Assembly (NCBI RefSeq): GCF_022347725.1
Contig: NZ_JAKRGB010000003.1
Span: 1 to 64,000, forward strand
Direction of reading: 5' to 3'
Source: Ruegeria sp. Ofav3-42
GTDB taxonomy: Bacteria; Pseudomonadota; Alphaproteobacteria; Rhodobacterales; Rhodobacteraceae
Length of the DNA: 64,000 bases
The notes under the pieces are model-generated. The model worked only from the letters and a program-made list of their open reading frames with translations, was not told where the DNA came from and made no database searches. Shown here in pieces: positions 46,880 through 56,470 of this stretch. Each line of letters opens with the position of its first letter. Positions within the stretch are counted from its first letter, which is position 1. Position numbers and translations under genes: made by a program.

Positions 46880-47977
46880 TTAGTCTTCGTAAGTGCCGTC
46901 TTCCTTGGCACGTTTGGCGAATTCGGTTTCCTCACCCGCCGCTAGTTTACCGGCCTGTTCGATCCAACCATCACGTTCGATCCGGCCCTTGAACTTCAGG
47001 CGGGCATCAACCCAGGCCACCTGTTCCGGTGTCCATTTCGCGATCTGGTCATAGTGATAAAAACCCAGTTCGTTCAGCGTCTCTTCCAGCTTCGGCCCGA
47101 CACCTTTGAGCAGCTTGAGGTCATCCGGTTGGCCACCCCGAGCCTCGCTTAGCGTTTCGGGCTGTTCTTCCTTAGCCTTAGCCTCTTCCGCCTGTTTTAC
47201 GGCGGGTTTCGCAGGATTGGGGGCTTTTGGCGGTTTCGGAGCCGCCTTGGACGCCTCCGCCTTACCGTCCTTACCCAGCCACGGGGTCAGGATTGGCACT
47301 TCGGTGCCGTCGATGCGCTTGACCGTATCGCCCAGATCAGTCGCCAGTTCGACACTGGCGTTATACTGAGGCTTACCGGCTTCATATCCGTTCAGGCTGC
47401 TGAGCCCTTTCAATGGCTCTGCCGCATAACGTCCGTTCTGCGGACCCGGAACCGGCACCTTTCCCGCCACCAGATCATCAAGAATCCTGCCAAAACTCTC
47501 AGCCGTCAGATCTTCGTAGTAATCCTTGCCGATCTGCGCCATCGGCGCGTTGGTGCAGGACCCAAGGCATTCAACCTCTTCCCAGCTCAGCTTGCCATCG
47601 GCGGACAGCTCATGCGGCTTGACCGCGATCTTTTCCTTGCAAACCGTAATCAAGTCCTCGGCGCCGCAGATCATACAGGAGGTCGTGCCACACACCTGAA
47701 TGTGAGCGACCGAGCCAACCGGTTGCAGCTGAAACATGAAGTAGAACGATGCAACCTCAAGCACGCGGATATAAGCCATGCCCAGCATGTCGGCGACGGA
47801 TTCGATTGCCGGACGGCTCAGCCAGCCCTCTTGCTCTTGCGCGCGCCACAGCAGCGGGATAACCGCACTGGCCTGACGGCCCTCAGGGTACTTGGTGATC
47901 TGCGCTTCGGCCCACTGCTGATTGGCAGCCGTAAAGGCAAAGCTATCGGGTTGTTCGGGGTGCAGACGGCGCAGCAT
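46880..47977 (-). CDS. nuoE: NADH-quinone oxidoreductase subunit E with C-terminal extension
   Basis: 365 residues, against about 170 in E. coli. The thioredoxin-like 2Fe-2S domain has its ligands C96, C101, C137 and C141. After about residue 175 comes a Pro/Ala/Lys linker ([17 protein letters not shown]) and a helix-hairpin-helix-like end domain ([24 protein letters not shown]). This extended form is known in Rhodobacterales and other alphaproteobacteria; its job is not known. The first ten residues recur in a small ORF upstream at 48456-48581. Confidence 0.95.
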   Translation of the reverse strand: MLRRLHPEQPDSFAFTAANQQWAEAQITKYPEGRQASAVIPLLWRAQEQEGWLSRPAIESVADMLGMAYIRVLEVASFYFMFQLQPVGSVAHIQVCGTTSCMICGAEDLITVCKEKIAVKPHELSADGKLSWEEVECLGSCTNAPMAQIGKDYYEDLTAESFGRILDDLVAGKVPVPGPQNGRYAAEPLKGLSSLNGYEAGKPQYNASVELATDLGDTVKRIDGTEVPILTPWLGKDGKAEASKAAPKPPKAPNPAKPAVKQAEEAKAKEEQPETLSEARGGQPDDLKLLKGVGPKLEETLNELGFYHYDQIAKWTPEQVAWVDARLKFKGRIERDGWIEQAGKLAAGEETEFAKRAKEDGTYED

Positions 47978-48459
47978 TAGCAGGCATCTCCAATCACGAT
48001 TATGTAAGGATCTTCCTGTTGCGCGCGGCCGTCAGCGATAAGCCGGTCGATCAGGATCGGGGTTTCGGTCTTGGTGAAACCGGCAGGCCGCAGTTTAATC
48101 TCGGCCTCTTCTTTCCCCATGCGGCACCCGTTCAGGCGAACGAATTCATAAAGCGCATCAGCACGGCCTTTGGCATCCTCTGCCGCCAGACCGTGTGCGC
48201 CGCAAATTGCCGGGGCGATCTCAAAAAACGAACCATCCAGCCCGGCCAGCCCCTGTTCGGCCCAGCTGTTGATCACAGAGCTGACATCCTCTGGGGTCAA
48301 TCCGCGCGAAGAGAACGCGTTTTCAGCATCCGCAGTATTCAGGCGACACCCGTTATCCCGCATCACCTCCAATACCTGAGCCGTGGGGTGCGGCGTGGCT
48401 GCGGCGGTTGTCGCTGCCATCACCACAACATATCCAATTGGCAGAGCGTAACGTATCAA
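47977..48459 (-). CDS. Exported hypothetical with an internal repeat, between nuoD and nuoE
   Basis: 160 residues from TTG 48459, which has GGGAGGT at the right distance. A signal peptide (about 1-22) leads to two similar units of about 44 residues (29-72 and 103-146), each with an NGCR motif near its start, probably two helix bundles joined by a Cys-containing linker. The stop overlaps the nuoE start by one base; the start overlaps the small ORF upstream. The family is not recognised. Confidence 0.72.
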   Translation of the reverse strand: MIRYALPIGYVVVMAATTAAATPHPTAQVLEVMRDNGCRLNTADAENAFSSRGLTPEDVSSVINSWAEQGLAGLDGSFFEIAPAICGAHGLAAEDAKGRADALYEFVRLNGCRMGKEEAEIKLRPAGFTKTETPILIDRLIADGRAQQEDPYIIVIGDAC

Positions 48460-48581
48460 TGAACCACCTCCCAACCCACGATGTCGATCGAGCCGGTAAT
48501 CACGACGTGATCAACCGATCTGCCTCCAAAAGTAGCAAAAGCATAGATCTCTGGTTGTTCGGGGTGAAGGCGGCGAAGCAT
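48456..48581 (-). CDS. 41-residue ORF repeating the NuoE N-terminus
   Basis: The product begins [15 protein letters not shown]; NuoE begins [15 protein letters not shown]. The first 30 bases agree at 26 positions. After residue 15 the two differ, and this ORF ends VGWEVVH. AAAAGGAAA precedes the ATG, which stands one base behind the stop of the upstream gene, and its own stop overlaps the next start codon (TTGA). It thus sits in the operon like a real gene. It may be a scar of a partial nuoE duplication or a working micropeptide. Confidence 0.6.
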   Translation of the reverse strand: MLRRLHPEQPEIYAFATFGGRSVDHVVITGSIDIVGWEVVH

Positions 48582-48582
48582 T

Positions 48583-49173
48583 TTAATTTCCTTTTCTAAC
48601 CCAACGCCCGTCCTCTTGGCGTTCGACTAGGTGGCGTGAAGTTAACTCCTGCATGGAGATTTCGAAGTCAGACACCTTGATGTCACGTTGCTCAATTCTC
48701 TCTAACAGTTCTTCAGTCGAAAGCGGACCTTTAGCGAAGCAAAGAAGATCGTAGACGTCGTGTAGCAAGTCTCTGGCTCTCAGGGTTGCGAACGCATTGT
48801 CCATTACGAAATCCCTACTAGATATTCCGTAAGTGTCACCGTGAAGTTGCTGAAAATAGCCTTTTTCGATGCCTTCGAGAAGCACTGCTCGAAGCTCACG
48901 CTCGGTCAACTCCTTTTTGTTTATCTTGAAGTCTTCGTCGAAAGAAGACGATTTGAGTTTGTCCAGAATGTCTGACACTGGGAGAAAATGTGGCGATGTG
49001 TGAAGAATCTTATGAACGCTTACACGACGCCACTTGGCAGATTGTGCTGCACGTTCATCTTCCGCTTTGCGACGATAACCTTTTACAAATTCGAAAGCAG
49101 ACCAAATCGCACCGATCAACGCCGCGATAGTCAGCAAGCTCTCAAAGTAGGCTATGGCGTCGAACCAAAACAC
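48583..49173 (-). CDS. Membrane-anchored hypothetical inserted behind nuoD
   Basis: 196 residues. One membrane span (about 8-30) is followed by a long charged cytoplasmic part with a helix-strand pattern like two winged-helix units (HKILHTSPHFLPVSDILDKL and GPLSTEELLERIEQRDIKVS, the latter ending RHLVERQEDGRWV). The GTG start overlaps the nuoD stop by one base. The coding region is AT-richer than the nuo genes, which suggests it came from elsewhere. The family is not recognised. Confidence 0.75.
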   Translation of the reverse strand: MFWFDAIAYFESLLTIAALIGAIWSAFEFVKGYRRKAEDERAAQSAKWRRVSVHKILHTSPHFLPVSDILDKLKSSSFDEDFKINKKELTERELRAVLLEGIEKGYFQQLHGDTYGISSRDFVMDNAFATLRARDLLHDVYDLLCFAKGPLSTEELLERIEQRDIKVSDFEISMQELTSRHLVERQEDGRWVRKGN

Positions 49174-50396
49174 TAGCGGTCGATCTCCCCGAACACGACG
49201 TCCATGGTGCCGATGATGGCGGCGACGTCAGCCAGTTGGTGGCCTCCGGCGACGTGATCCATGGCTTGCAGGTGCAGGAAGCCCGGTGCGCGCAATTTGG
49301 CACGGTAGGGTTTGTTGGTACCGTCGGCGACAAGATAAACGCCGAACTCACCCTTGGGGGCTTCGACGGCGGCGTAAACCTCGCCTGCGGGCACGTGGAA
49401 GCCTTCGGTGTACAGCTTGAAGTGATGGATCAGGCTTTCCATCGAGGTCTTCATGTCGGTGCGTTTCGGCGGGGTGATCTTGCCGCGCGCCAATACGTCA
49501 CCGGGGCACTCGCGGATTTTGGCGATGGCTTGACGGATGATGTGCAGCGATTGGCGCATCTCTTCCATCCGAACGAGATAGCGGTCGTAGCAGTCGCCGT
49601 TCTTGCCGACGGGAATCTGGAACTCGAACTCGTCATAGCATTCATAAGGTTGCGCGCGACGCAGGTCCCATGCAAGGCCCGATCCGCGCACCATTACGCC
49701 CGAGAAGCCGTATTTCTGGATATCTTCCTCGGTCACGACACCGATATCGGCGTTGCGCTGCTTGAAGATACGGTTTTCGGTCAGCAATCCGTCGATGTCA
49801 TCCAGAACAGCGGGGAATTCATGGCTCCATGCCTCGATATCGTCCAGCAGTTCGGGCGGCAGGTCCTGATGCACACCACCGGGGCGGAAATAGGCGGCGT
49901 GCAGGCGGGCACCACAGGCGCGCTCATAGAACACCATCAGCTTTTCGCGTTCTTCAAAGCCCCACAGCGGCGGGGTCAGAGCACCCACGTCCATCGCCTG
50001 CGTGGTCACGTTCAGCAGGTGGTTCAAAATGCGCCCGATCTCGGAATACAGAACCCGGATCAGAGAGCCACGGCGCGGCACTTCGACCCCGGTCAGCTTT
50101 TCGATGGCCAGACACCAGGCATGTTCCTGGTTCATCGGCGCAACATAGTCGAGACGGTCGAAATACGGCAGGTTCTGCAGATACGTCCGGCTTTCCATCA
50201 GCTTTTCGGTACCACGGTGCAGCAGACCAATATGCGGATCGCAACGCTCGACGATCTCGCCGTCCAGCTCAAGCACGAGACGCAGAACCCCGTGCGCCGC
50301 AGGGTGTTGCGGGCCGAAGTTAATGTTAAAGTTGCGGATCTTCTGTTCACCGCTCAGCGCGTCCGTGCTGCCGTCATCGTATCTTGAGCCGTCCAT
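49173..50396 (-). CDS. nuoD: NADH-quinone oxidoreductase subunit D
   Basis: 407 residues from ATG 50396. The hydrogenase-like fold shows [22 protein letters not shown], the quinone-site His/Tyr region ([31 protein letters not shown]) and the C-terminal VFGEIDR. It builds the quinone pocket with NuoB and NuoH. The ATG overlaps the stop of the small ORF upstream. Confidence 0.97.
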   Translation of the reverse strand: MDGSRYDDGSTDALSGEQKIRNFNINFGPQHPAAHGVLRLVLELDGEIVERCDPHIGLLHRGTEKLMESRTYLQNLPYFDRLDYVAPMNQEHAWCLAIEKLTGVEVPRRGSLIRVLYSEIGRILNHLLNVTTQAMDVGALTPPLWGFEEREKLMVFYERACGARLHAAYFRPGGVHQDLPPELLDDIEAWSHEFPAVLDDIDGLLTENRIFKQRNADIGVVTEEDIQKYGFSGVMVRGSGLAWDLRRAQPYECYDEFEFQIPVGKNGDCYDRYLVRMEEMRQSLHIIRQAIAKIRECPGDVLARGKITPPKRTDMKTSMESLIHHFKLYTEGFHVPAGEVYAAVEAPKGEFGVYLVADGTNKPYRAKLRAPGFLHLQAMDHVAGGHQLADVAAIIGTMDVVFGEIDR

Positions 50397-50521
50397 CAAC
50401 GCCCCCGTTTGTTCTTTTTCGCATTGGCCCGCACCCGGACCTTTTCCGCCTCAGCCGCCTTTGCCGCGGCCCCTGCCAGCAGCACCCCCAGCGCGCCTAA
50501 AACGATCAATTCGCCCATCAT
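50396..50521 (-). CDS. 41-residue small membrane protein before nuoD
   Basis: A short hydrophobic helix ([17 protein letters not shown]) followed by a strongly basic tail ([13 protein letters not shown]). The ATG-ATG start lies 1 bp behind the stop of the other small ORF, and the stop overlaps the nuoD start. It could be a single-span accessory of complex I. Confidence 0.6.
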   Translation of the reverse strand: MMGELIVLGALGVLLAGAAAKAAEAEKVRVRANAKKNKRGR

Positions 50522-50522
50522 G

Positions 50523-50699
50523 TCAGCGGCGCTCCATCTCTTGCAGCTTCATCGCCATCATCCACAGCAGGACAATCACGACCGGCGAGATGATGCATGC
50601 AAACGCCCAGTTCTTGTTGATCCCGAAATGCGGCAGTAACTTGATCATCGGAACGACCGTTGCCACCACCAAAACTATCCAGATCAGGAACTCGAACAT
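50523..50699 (-). CDS. 58-residue two-span membrane protein between nuoC and nuoD
   Basis: Two hydrophobic segments (FLIWIVLVVATVVPMIKLL and WAFACIISPVVIVLLWMM) join through a short polar loop (PHFGINKN); the C-terminus is KLQEMERR. AGGAGA precedes ATG 50699, and the stop codes of nuoC are 2 bp upstream. The family is not recognised. Confidence 0.65.
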   Translation of the reverse strand: MFEFLIWIVLVVATVVPMIKLLPHFGINKNWAFACIISPVVIVLLWMMAMKLQEMERR

Positions 50700-50701
50700 G
50701 A

Positions 50702-51304
50702 TTAGGTCTCCTGTTTCTCATCCCCGGGCAGAATGTAGTTCGCGCCTTCCCACGGGGACATGAAATCAAACTGACGGTACTCTTGAACAAGGCTGACGGG
50801 CTCGTAGACCACACGCTTTTGCGCCTCGTCATATCGCACTTCGGTATAACCTGTGGTCGGGAAATCCTTGCGCAGCGGATAGCCGCGGAAGCCATAGTCC
50901 GTCAGGATGCGCCGCAGATCCGGGTGGCCGGAAAACAGAATGCCGAACATGTCGAACACCTCACGCTCGAACCAGTTGGCCGAGGGGTGAACGTCGGTGA
51001 TCGAGGGCACCATGTCCTCTTCACGGATCGAGACCCGCAGGCGGATGCGCTGGTTCTGGTACATCGACAGGAAGTGATAGACCACGTCGAACCGCTTGGC
51101 GCGTTCGGGGTAATCGACACCGGTTATGTCGACGAGGGTCGTGAACTTACAGTTTTGGTCGGATTTCAGAAATTCGACGAATTCAACAAGGTTTGAAAGG
51201 GCAACATCCACGTTCAGCTCACCGTGGGTTACATCCCATGACAACACGCAGTCCGCCCGCTTTAGCTCCAACTGCGCGCCGAGTTCCTTGAGTGCTTCGC
51301 TCAT
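50702..51304 (-). CDS. nuoC: NADH-quinone oxidoreductase subunit C
   Basis: 200 residues with the 30-kDa-subunit signature [15 protein letters not shown] segment ([40 protein letters not shown]). It stabilises the NuoB/NuoD contact in the peripheral arm. It follows nuoB by 11 bp. Confidence 0.97.
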   Translation of the reverse strand: MSEALKELGAQLELKRADCVLSWDVTHGELNVDVALSNLVEFVEFLKSDQNCKFTTLVDITGVDYPERAKRFDVVYHFLSMYQNQRIRLRVSIREEDMVPSITDVHPSANWFEREVFDMFGILFSGHPDLRRILTDYGFRGYPLRKDFPTTGYTEVRYDEAQKRVVYEPVSLVQEYRQFDFMSPWEGANYILPGDEKQET

Positions 51305-51315
51305 CAGCTCTCTCC

Positions 51316-51849
51316 TCAGCGTACGATGGTGCCGGTGCGGCGGATTTTGCGCTGCAACTGCATTAGGCCATATAGCAGCGCTTCAGCAGTCGGAGGGCAG
51401 CCCGGGACGTAAATGTCCACCGGAACGATGCGGTCGCAACCGCGCACAACCGAGTAGGAATAGTGATAATAACCGCCGCCATTCGCACATGACCCCATCG
51501 AGACCACATAGCGCGGCTCGGGCATCTGATCGTAAACCTTGCGCAGCGCCGGGGCCATTTTGTTGGTCAGTGTACCCGCGACGATCATCACATCCGACTG
51601 ACGCGGAGATGCACGCGGGGCGATGCCAAACCGTTCCGCATCATAACGCGGCATCGATGTGTGCATCATCTCAACCGCGCAGCAGGCCAGACCAAAGGTC
51701 ATCCAGTGCAGCGAACCTGTACGGGCCCAGTTAATGATGTCTTCCGTCGAGGTCAGCAGGAACCCTTTGTCCTGCAGCTCGGCATTCAGGGCCTGGGTGG
51801 CGACTTCCTTGTCGACGCCAGCGGTGTTTGCACCCGTCATCACTCCCAT
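51316..51849 (-). CDS. nuoB: NADH-quinone oxidoreductase subunit B
   Basis: 177 residues from ATG 51849 (an ATG at 51840 overlaps the nuoA stop and is an alternative). The N2 cluster ligands are seen in [27 protein letters not shown] and [14 protein letters not shown]. It passes electrons to ubiquinone. Confidence 0.97.
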   Translation of the reverse strand: MGVMTGANTAGVDKEVATQALNAELQDKGFLLTSTEDIINWARTGSLHWMTFGLACCAVEMMHTSMPRYDAERFGIAPRASPRQSDVMIVAGTLTNKMAPALRKVYDQMPEPRYVVSMGSCANGGGYYHYSYSVVRGCDRIVPVDIYVPGCPPTAEALLYGLMQLQRKIRRTGTIVR

Positions 51850-52205
51850 TCCAGGGCCCCCTTCTTCCATTCGTAGGCAAAGCCGATGGTCAGAACGCCC
51901 AGGAAGACCATCATGGACCAGAAACCCACGTCGCTGATGTCCTTGAAGCCGACGGCCCAGGGGAACAGGAAGGCAATTTCCAAGTCGAAGATGATAAAGA
52001 GGATCGAGACCAGATAGAACCGGACATCGAATTTCATCCGTGCATCATCGAACGCGTTGAAACCACATTCATATGCGCTGACTTTTTCGGGATCGGGGTT
52101 ACGGACGGCCAGAACGACAGCCGCCAGAATCAGGACGATTCCAAGGCCCACAGCTACGGCCAGAAACACCAGAATCGGGAGGTACTCCCGCAATAGGTCT
52201 TCCAC
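51840..52205 (-). CDS. nuoA: NADH-quinone oxidoreductase subunit A
   Basis: 121 residues from GTG 52205, which follows AAAGGAG; the open frame further upstream is not used. Three membrane spans and the loop [24 protein letters not shown] with its conserved Cys are present. It is the first gene of the complex I operon. Confidence 0.95.
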   Translation of the reverse strand: MEDLLREYLPILVFLAVAVGLGIVLILAAVVLAVRNPDPEKVSAYECGFNAFDDARMKFDVRFYLVSILFIIFDLEIAFLFPWAVGFKDISDVGFWSMMVFLGVLTIGFAYEWKKGALEWE

Positions 52206-52270
52206 GTACAGCTCCTTTCCTGCGCATACCCTAAAGGGGAGCGCCGTCAATTGGCGTGTTGACTGGACAT

Positions 52271-52299
52271 TCTCTATCCGCGCGGGGTCAGAGGGTCAA
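52271..52299 (-). promoter_or_regulatory. Candidate nuo promoter
   Basis: Reading leftward, TTGACC (52299-52294) and TAGAGA (52276-52271) stand 17 bp apart, a good sigma-70-type pair, 66 bp before the nuoA start. A second, weaker pair (TTGACG 52250-52245, TATGCG 52228-52223, 16-bp spacer) lies closer to the gene. Confidence 0.4.
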
Positions 52300-52399
52300 C
52301 CGAACAGAAACGCGCAGGGGGCTAATATTCGTCTTCGCGCAACCCTTGGCAGACGCATTGCTTATCCAGTCGCAATCGCTTCGCAAGTAGCGCCTAAAC

Positions 52400-53182
52400 C
52401 TAACTAATCCATGCAGGTTTTCGTTTTTCGAAGAATGCGCCGATTCCCTCTTTGGCCTCGTCGGTTTCCCACCTCTCGACCAGCTGACGGATCGTGTGAT
52501 CGATCACGGCATCGTCAATGCGTGGTCCTAACTGCCGAACCAGTTGTTTTGCAGATGCAACGGCCCCCGGCGCGCAGGAAAGGTAGGGCAAGACCTCCGC
52601 CTCAATCGCATCGCCAAGACCTTCGGCGGGCACAATTTTGGCCAGCAGTCCGAGTTCCACAGCTTCCGCCGCATCGAACAGCCGAGCAGACATGAACACG
52701 CGCCGCGCGCGGGCTTCGCCCATGCGAGCGATGACATAGGGACCAATCGTCGCGGGGATCAAACCGAGCTTGGTTTCCGTCAGGCCCATTTTGACCGTAT
52801 CGACACCGATTGCCATATCACAGACCGATGCCATCCCGACGCCGCCACCGAATGCATTGCCCTGAATAGCGCCGATCAGAGGTTTTGGCAGAGAGTTCAG
52901 AGCCTGCAGCATTTCAGCCAGCTTGCGCGCCTCAACAAATCGCGTTTCAGGGTCCGCTGCCATTTGCGCCTGCATCCAGCCCAGATCGCCTCCGGCGCAA
53001 AAGCTCTTGCCTGCGCCGGTCAGCACCACAACCCGCACCGAGTCATCCTCGCCAAGCTGGTCAGTCGCCTGTGTCAACTCGGTAATCATTTGCGCCGACA
53101 TGGCGTTATGCTTTTCGGCACGATCCAGTGTCAGAGTGGCCACGCCGCGGGCGTCCGTGGTCACCGAAATGGTTTCAAACAT
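52400..53182 (-). CDS. liuC: Enoyl-CoA hydratase family, probable methylglutaconyl-CoA hydratase
   Basis: 260 residues of the crotonase fold. The oxyanion-hole regions are AGKSFCAGGDLGWMQ and IGAIQGNAFGGGVGMASVCD, and the acid residue is in GLTETKLGLIPATIGPYV. It lies 9 bp behind the HMG-CoA lyase gene at the end of the leucine cluster, where the hydratase that turns methylglutaconyl-CoA into HMG-CoA is expected. Confidence 0.88.
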   Translation of the reverse strand: MFETISVTTDARGVATLTLDRAEKHNAMSAQMITELTQATDQLGEDDSVRVVVLTGAGKSFCAGGDLGWMQAQMAADPETRFVEARKLAEMLQALNSLPKPLIGAIQGNAFGGGVGMASVCDMAIGVDTVKMGLTETKLGLIPATIGPYVIARMGEARARRVFMSARLFDAAEAVELGLLAKIVPAEGLGDAIEAEVLPYLSCAPGAVASAKQLVRQLGPRIDDAVIDHTIRQLVERWETDEAKEGIGAFFEKRKPAWIS

Positions 53183-53191
53183 GAATGCTCC

Positions 53192-54046
53192 TTACTCCGA
53201 CCGCATGGCGCGCGCCATCTGCGCGGCCTCTTCGATGACGTCCTCGTCAATCCCGGTCTGATATCCAAGCCGCTCCAAGTGGGCGACAACCGCCTCGGTG
53301 GCCACGTTCCCTGCAGCTCCGGGCGCGTAAGGGCAGCCGCCCAACCCACCGACAGCACTGTCAAAAACCCGAACACCCAGCGCCAGCGCGGCGTCGATAT
53401 TGTCAATCGCCCGCCCGTTGGTGTCGTGGAAATGACCTGCCAGACGAGTCATCGGCACACGCTCACGAACCGCCAGCAGCATATGGGCGATGGTGTCGGG
53501 GGTTCCCTGCCCGATCGTGTCCCCTAGCGAGACCTCATAACATCCCAGCGAGAACAGCCGGTCCGCAACCTCGGCCACTTTCTCAGGCGGAGTCGGGCCG
53601 TCATAGGGGCAATCGGTGACGCAGGACACATACCCACGCACGGGCAGGTCAATATGGCGCGCAGCTTCCAGGATAGGCGCAAAGCGTTCGATGGATTCTT
53701 CGATGGTCGCGTTGATATTGGCTTTCGAGAACCCCTCGGAGGCCGAAGCAAACACCGCTATCTCATCTGCCTTAGCCGCCAGCGCGTCTTCATAGCCCCG
53801 CATGTTTGGCGTCAGCGCAGCATAGCGCACCCCATCGGCCCGCTTAATCCCGGCCAACACATCCGCACTGCCCGCCATTTGCGGCACCCACTTGGGCGAG
53901 ACAAAGCTGGCTACTTCGATACGATTGAAACCGGCCCGGCTGAGGCAATCGACCAGAGCCACTTTTTCGGAGACCGGTATCTCTCGCTTTTCATTCTGCA
54001 ACCCGTCGCGCGGACCCACCTCAAAGATTTCGACCCGATCACCCAT
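53192..54046 (-). CDS. mvaB: Hydroxymethylglutaryl-CoA lyase
   Basis: 284 residues of the TIM-barrel family. Active-site pieces are VGPRDGLQNEK, ASFVSPKWVPQM, VSLGDTIGQGTP, HFHDTNGRA and the catalytic Cys loop GGLGGCPYAPGAAGNVATE. It splits HMG-CoA into acetyl-CoA and acetoacetate, the last step of leucine breakdown. It lies 66 bp behind mccA. Confidence 0.95.
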   Translation of the reverse strand: MGDRVEIFEVGPRDGLQNEKREIPVSEKVALVDCLSRAGFNRIEVASFVSPKWVPQMAGSADVLAGIKRADGVRYAALTPNMRGYEDALAAKADEIAVFASASEGFSKANINATIEESIERFAPILEAARHIDLPVRGYVSCVTDCPYDGPTPPEKVAEVADRLFSLGCYEVSLGDTIGQGTPDTIAHMLLAVRERVPMTRLAGHFHDTNGRAIDNIDAALALGVRVFDSAVGGLGGCPYAPGAAGNVATEAVVAHLERLGYQTGIDEDVIEEAAQMARAMRSE

Positions 54047-54112
54047 GGCTGTGCCCTTTTCTGATTGCGGTATTCAAACCGACTGTGCCACGTTGCGCGG
54101 AAACGGGACAGA

Positions 54113-56041
54113 TCATTCCTCCTCCAACCGGACCAGCGCGGCTCCGGCTTCGACCTGCGCACCCGCGTCCGTCAGCACCTCGGCAACGACGCCATCGCGC
54201 GCGGCCAATAGGGAATGTTCCATCTTCATCGCTTCCAGAATTGCCAGCCGGTCTCCTTCCTGAACCGCTTGACCCACTTCGGCAAAGACTGCTTTGACCA
54301 GACCGGGCATGGGGGCTTCGATTACGTTTGTATCGCCGGAAGAACTGGAATCGCGGTCCAGAGGGTCAACGATATCAAGAGCTTGCCCATAGTTTTGGAA
54401 TACCGTGATCCGAGAACCCGAGGTGGCAACGCGCGGCATCGCTTCGCCGTTGATGCTCCATCCCCCCGCACCACGCTCCGCCAAGATGGTCTCGCGGCCC
54501 ACTTGCCACAGCTGTCGGTTCGGACCTTCGACCTGCACACCCAGATCGATGACGTCCTCAGACCGCAACTGAACGGCCCGATGCAGCGGAGCCCAAAGAG
54601 AAAATCCCGTTTCCTCACCTGTATTGACCAGATTCAATGCCGTCATCGCGGCAGCGACAATCGATTTAGCCGGGATTGGCGCCTCCTGAACCAGAGCGTC
54701 CAGATCGCGCCCGATCAAACCAGTATCCACATCACCAGCGGCGAATCCCTGATGTCTGGTCAACGCGCCAAGAAAGCTGAGGTTCGTCACAGTTCCTGCA
54801 ACTTCGGTCCCTTGCAGGGCGCGGTGCAACTGCTCCAGCGCAACGGCACGCGTGGGGCCGTGGACGATCACCTTGGCGATCATCGGGTCGTACCACGGGC
54901 TGATCGTATCGCCCGAGCGCACGCCACTGTCGGCACGACAAGCCGCCGGGAACTGCAGATGCGTCAGCGTACCAGTCGCCGGCAGAAAGCCTTTCGGCAC
55001 ATCCTCGGCGTATAGGCGCGCCTCGAACGCATGGCCCGAAATCGACAGGTCCTCCTGACGCTTCGGCAGCGTCTCGCCTGATGCGACACGTAATTGCCAT
55101 TCCACCAGATCAACGCCGGTAATTGCCTCAGTCACCGGATGCTCCACCTGAAGACGCGTGTTCATCTCCATGAACCAGAACCGATCCGGGCGCAGGCCGT
55201 CCGAGGCATCCACGATGAACTCAACCGTCCCCGCGCCCTTGTAACCGATCGCCTCAGCGGCGCGCACGCCCGCCTGCCCCATCGCTTCGCGCATCTCAGC
55301 CGTCATGCCGGGGGCAGGAGCTTCTTCGATCACCTTCTGGTGGCGACGCTGCAGCGAGCAATCCCGTTCGAACAGATGTACGGCATGAGTACCGTCGCCA
55401 AACACCTGCACCTCGATATGGCGCGGCTTGGCGACAAACTTTTCGACCAGTACCGCATCATTGCCAAACGCGGTCCGCGCCTCTCCACGGGCGCTGTCCA
55501 GCGCCGAGGCAAAATCCTCCGGACGCTCGACCAACCGCATGCCCTTGCCGCCTCCGCCAGCAACGGCCTTGATCAAAACCGGGTATCCGATGGTGTCAGC
55601 AGCCCCCGCCAGATGTTCAGGGTCCTGATTGTCACCGTGATAGCCCGGCACAACAGGTACGCCCGCTTTCTCCATCAAAACCTTGGCCGCGTCCTTGAGG
55701 CCCATCTTGCGGATCGCGTCCGCCGATGGCCCGATGAAGGTCAGCCCCGCAGCCTCGACCGCATCCACGAAATCGGGGTTTTCGGACAGAAACCCATAGC
55801 CTGGGTGGATCGCTTGCGCGCCTGAATCCAGCGCCGCCTGAATGATCACATCGCCCTTAAGATAGCTCTCCGCAGGGGCCGCGCTGCCGATATGAACCGC
55901 CTCATCCGCCATCTGCACATGTTTTGCCGAGGCATCAGCGTCTGAATACACGGCAACGCAGGCGACTCCCATCTTCTGAGCCGTTTCCATGACCCGGCAG
56001 GCGATCTCGCCCCGATTGGCAATCAGGATTTTGTTGACCAT
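54113..56041 (-). CDS. mccA: 3-Methylcrotonyl-CoA carboxylase, biotin-carrying alpha subunit
   Basis: 642 residues. A biotin carboxylase domain (1-450: KILIANRGEIACRV, GGGGKGMR, MEMNTRLQVEHPVTE), a linker, and a C-terminal biotinyl domain with EAMKMEH. The neighbours mccB, mvaB and ivd point to methylcrotonyl-CoA rather than acetyl- or propionyl-CoA. BirA encoded at 32671-33420 should attach its biotin. It is 3 bp from the ASCH gene. Confidence 0.93.
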   Translation of the reverse strand: MVNKILIANRGEIACRVMETAQKMGVACVAVYSDADASAKHVQMADEAVHIGSAAPAESYLKGDVIIQAALDSGAQAIHPGYGFLSENPDFVDAVEAAGLTFIGPSADAIRKMGLKDAAKVLMEKAGVPVVPGYHGDNQDPEHLAGAADTIGYPVLIKAVAGGGGKGMRLVERPEDFASALDSARGEARTAFGNDAVLVEKFVAKPRHIEVQVFGDGTHAVHLFERDCSLQRRHQKVIEEAPAPGMTAEMREAMGQAGVRAAEAIGYKGAGTVEFIVDASDGLRPDRFWFMEMNTRLQVEHPVTEAITGVDLVEWQLRVASGETLPKRQEDLSISGHAFEARLYAEDVPKGFLPATGTLTHLQFPAACRADSGVRSGDTISPWYDPMIAKVIVHGPTRAVALEQLHRALQGTEVAGTVTNLSFLGALTRHQGFAAGDVDTGLIGRDLDALVQEAPIPAKSIVAAAMTALNLVNTGEETGFSLWAPLHRAVQLRSEDVIDLGVQVEGPNRQLWQVGRETILAERGAGGWSINGEAMPRVATSGSRITVFQNYGQALDIVDPLDRDSSSSGDTNVIEAPMPGLVKAVFAEVGQAVQEGDRLAILEAMKMEHSLLAARDGVVAEVLTDAGAQVEAGAALVRLEEE

Positions 56042-56044
56042 CTC

Positions 56045-56470
56045 TTACCCCTCAACCGCCAGATCTTCGATTAGGCGGAACCGTTCGCACAACAATTCCA
56101 TCTCTGGATCGAAACCACCATTACGCTCAAAGTATCGGCGATGATCCTCGCGCCATCCCCCTAGCGTTTCGTTTTCGCCCTCGGCCAACGCGAAATCCTC
56201 GCTCATATCACAGAAACGGCAGACCGAGACATTGACGGTCTCGATAACCAGCGCAGGACGTCCATCCCATTCCAAAGCGATGTCGCGCCGCCCAACGACC
56301 GGTGTCTCGGGGCTGCCATCCGGATAGTCCCTCAGCGCGCCGCAGGTTGCCGTTTTCCGGCCTGCACGCACCAGTGAAAGCAACTCGGCGCTCATCATTG
56401 CGCTGTCGCCGAATTTGAAGGTTTGTGCGCTGGGATACCGGGCCAATACATCTTGCAGTGCCATGTTCAT
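56045..56470 (-). CDS. ASCH-domain protein within the leucine cluster
   Basis: 141 residues from ATG 56470, which overlaps the mccB stop. The ASCH pattern is visible: FGDSAMMSAELLSLVRAGRKTATCGAL, then RRDIALEWDGRPALVIETVNV and ENETLGGWREDHRRYFE. ASCH proteins bind or process RNA or nucleosides. Why it sits between the two carboxylase genes is unclear; operon hitch-hiking is likely. Confidence 0.85.
   Translation of the reverse strand: MNMALQDVLARYPSAQTFKFGDSAMMSAELLSLVRAGRKTATCGALRDYPDGSPETPVVGRRDIALEWDGRPALVIETVNVSVCRFCDMSEDFALAEGENETLGGWREDHRRYFERNGGFDPEMELLCERFRLIEDLAVEG

Noticed and set aside
52223..52250. A 12-bp near-palindrome (CGTCAATTGGCG) before nuoA as an operator
   Set aside because: It is short, imperfect and overlaps a possible -35 box. 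Chance is a sufficient explanation.
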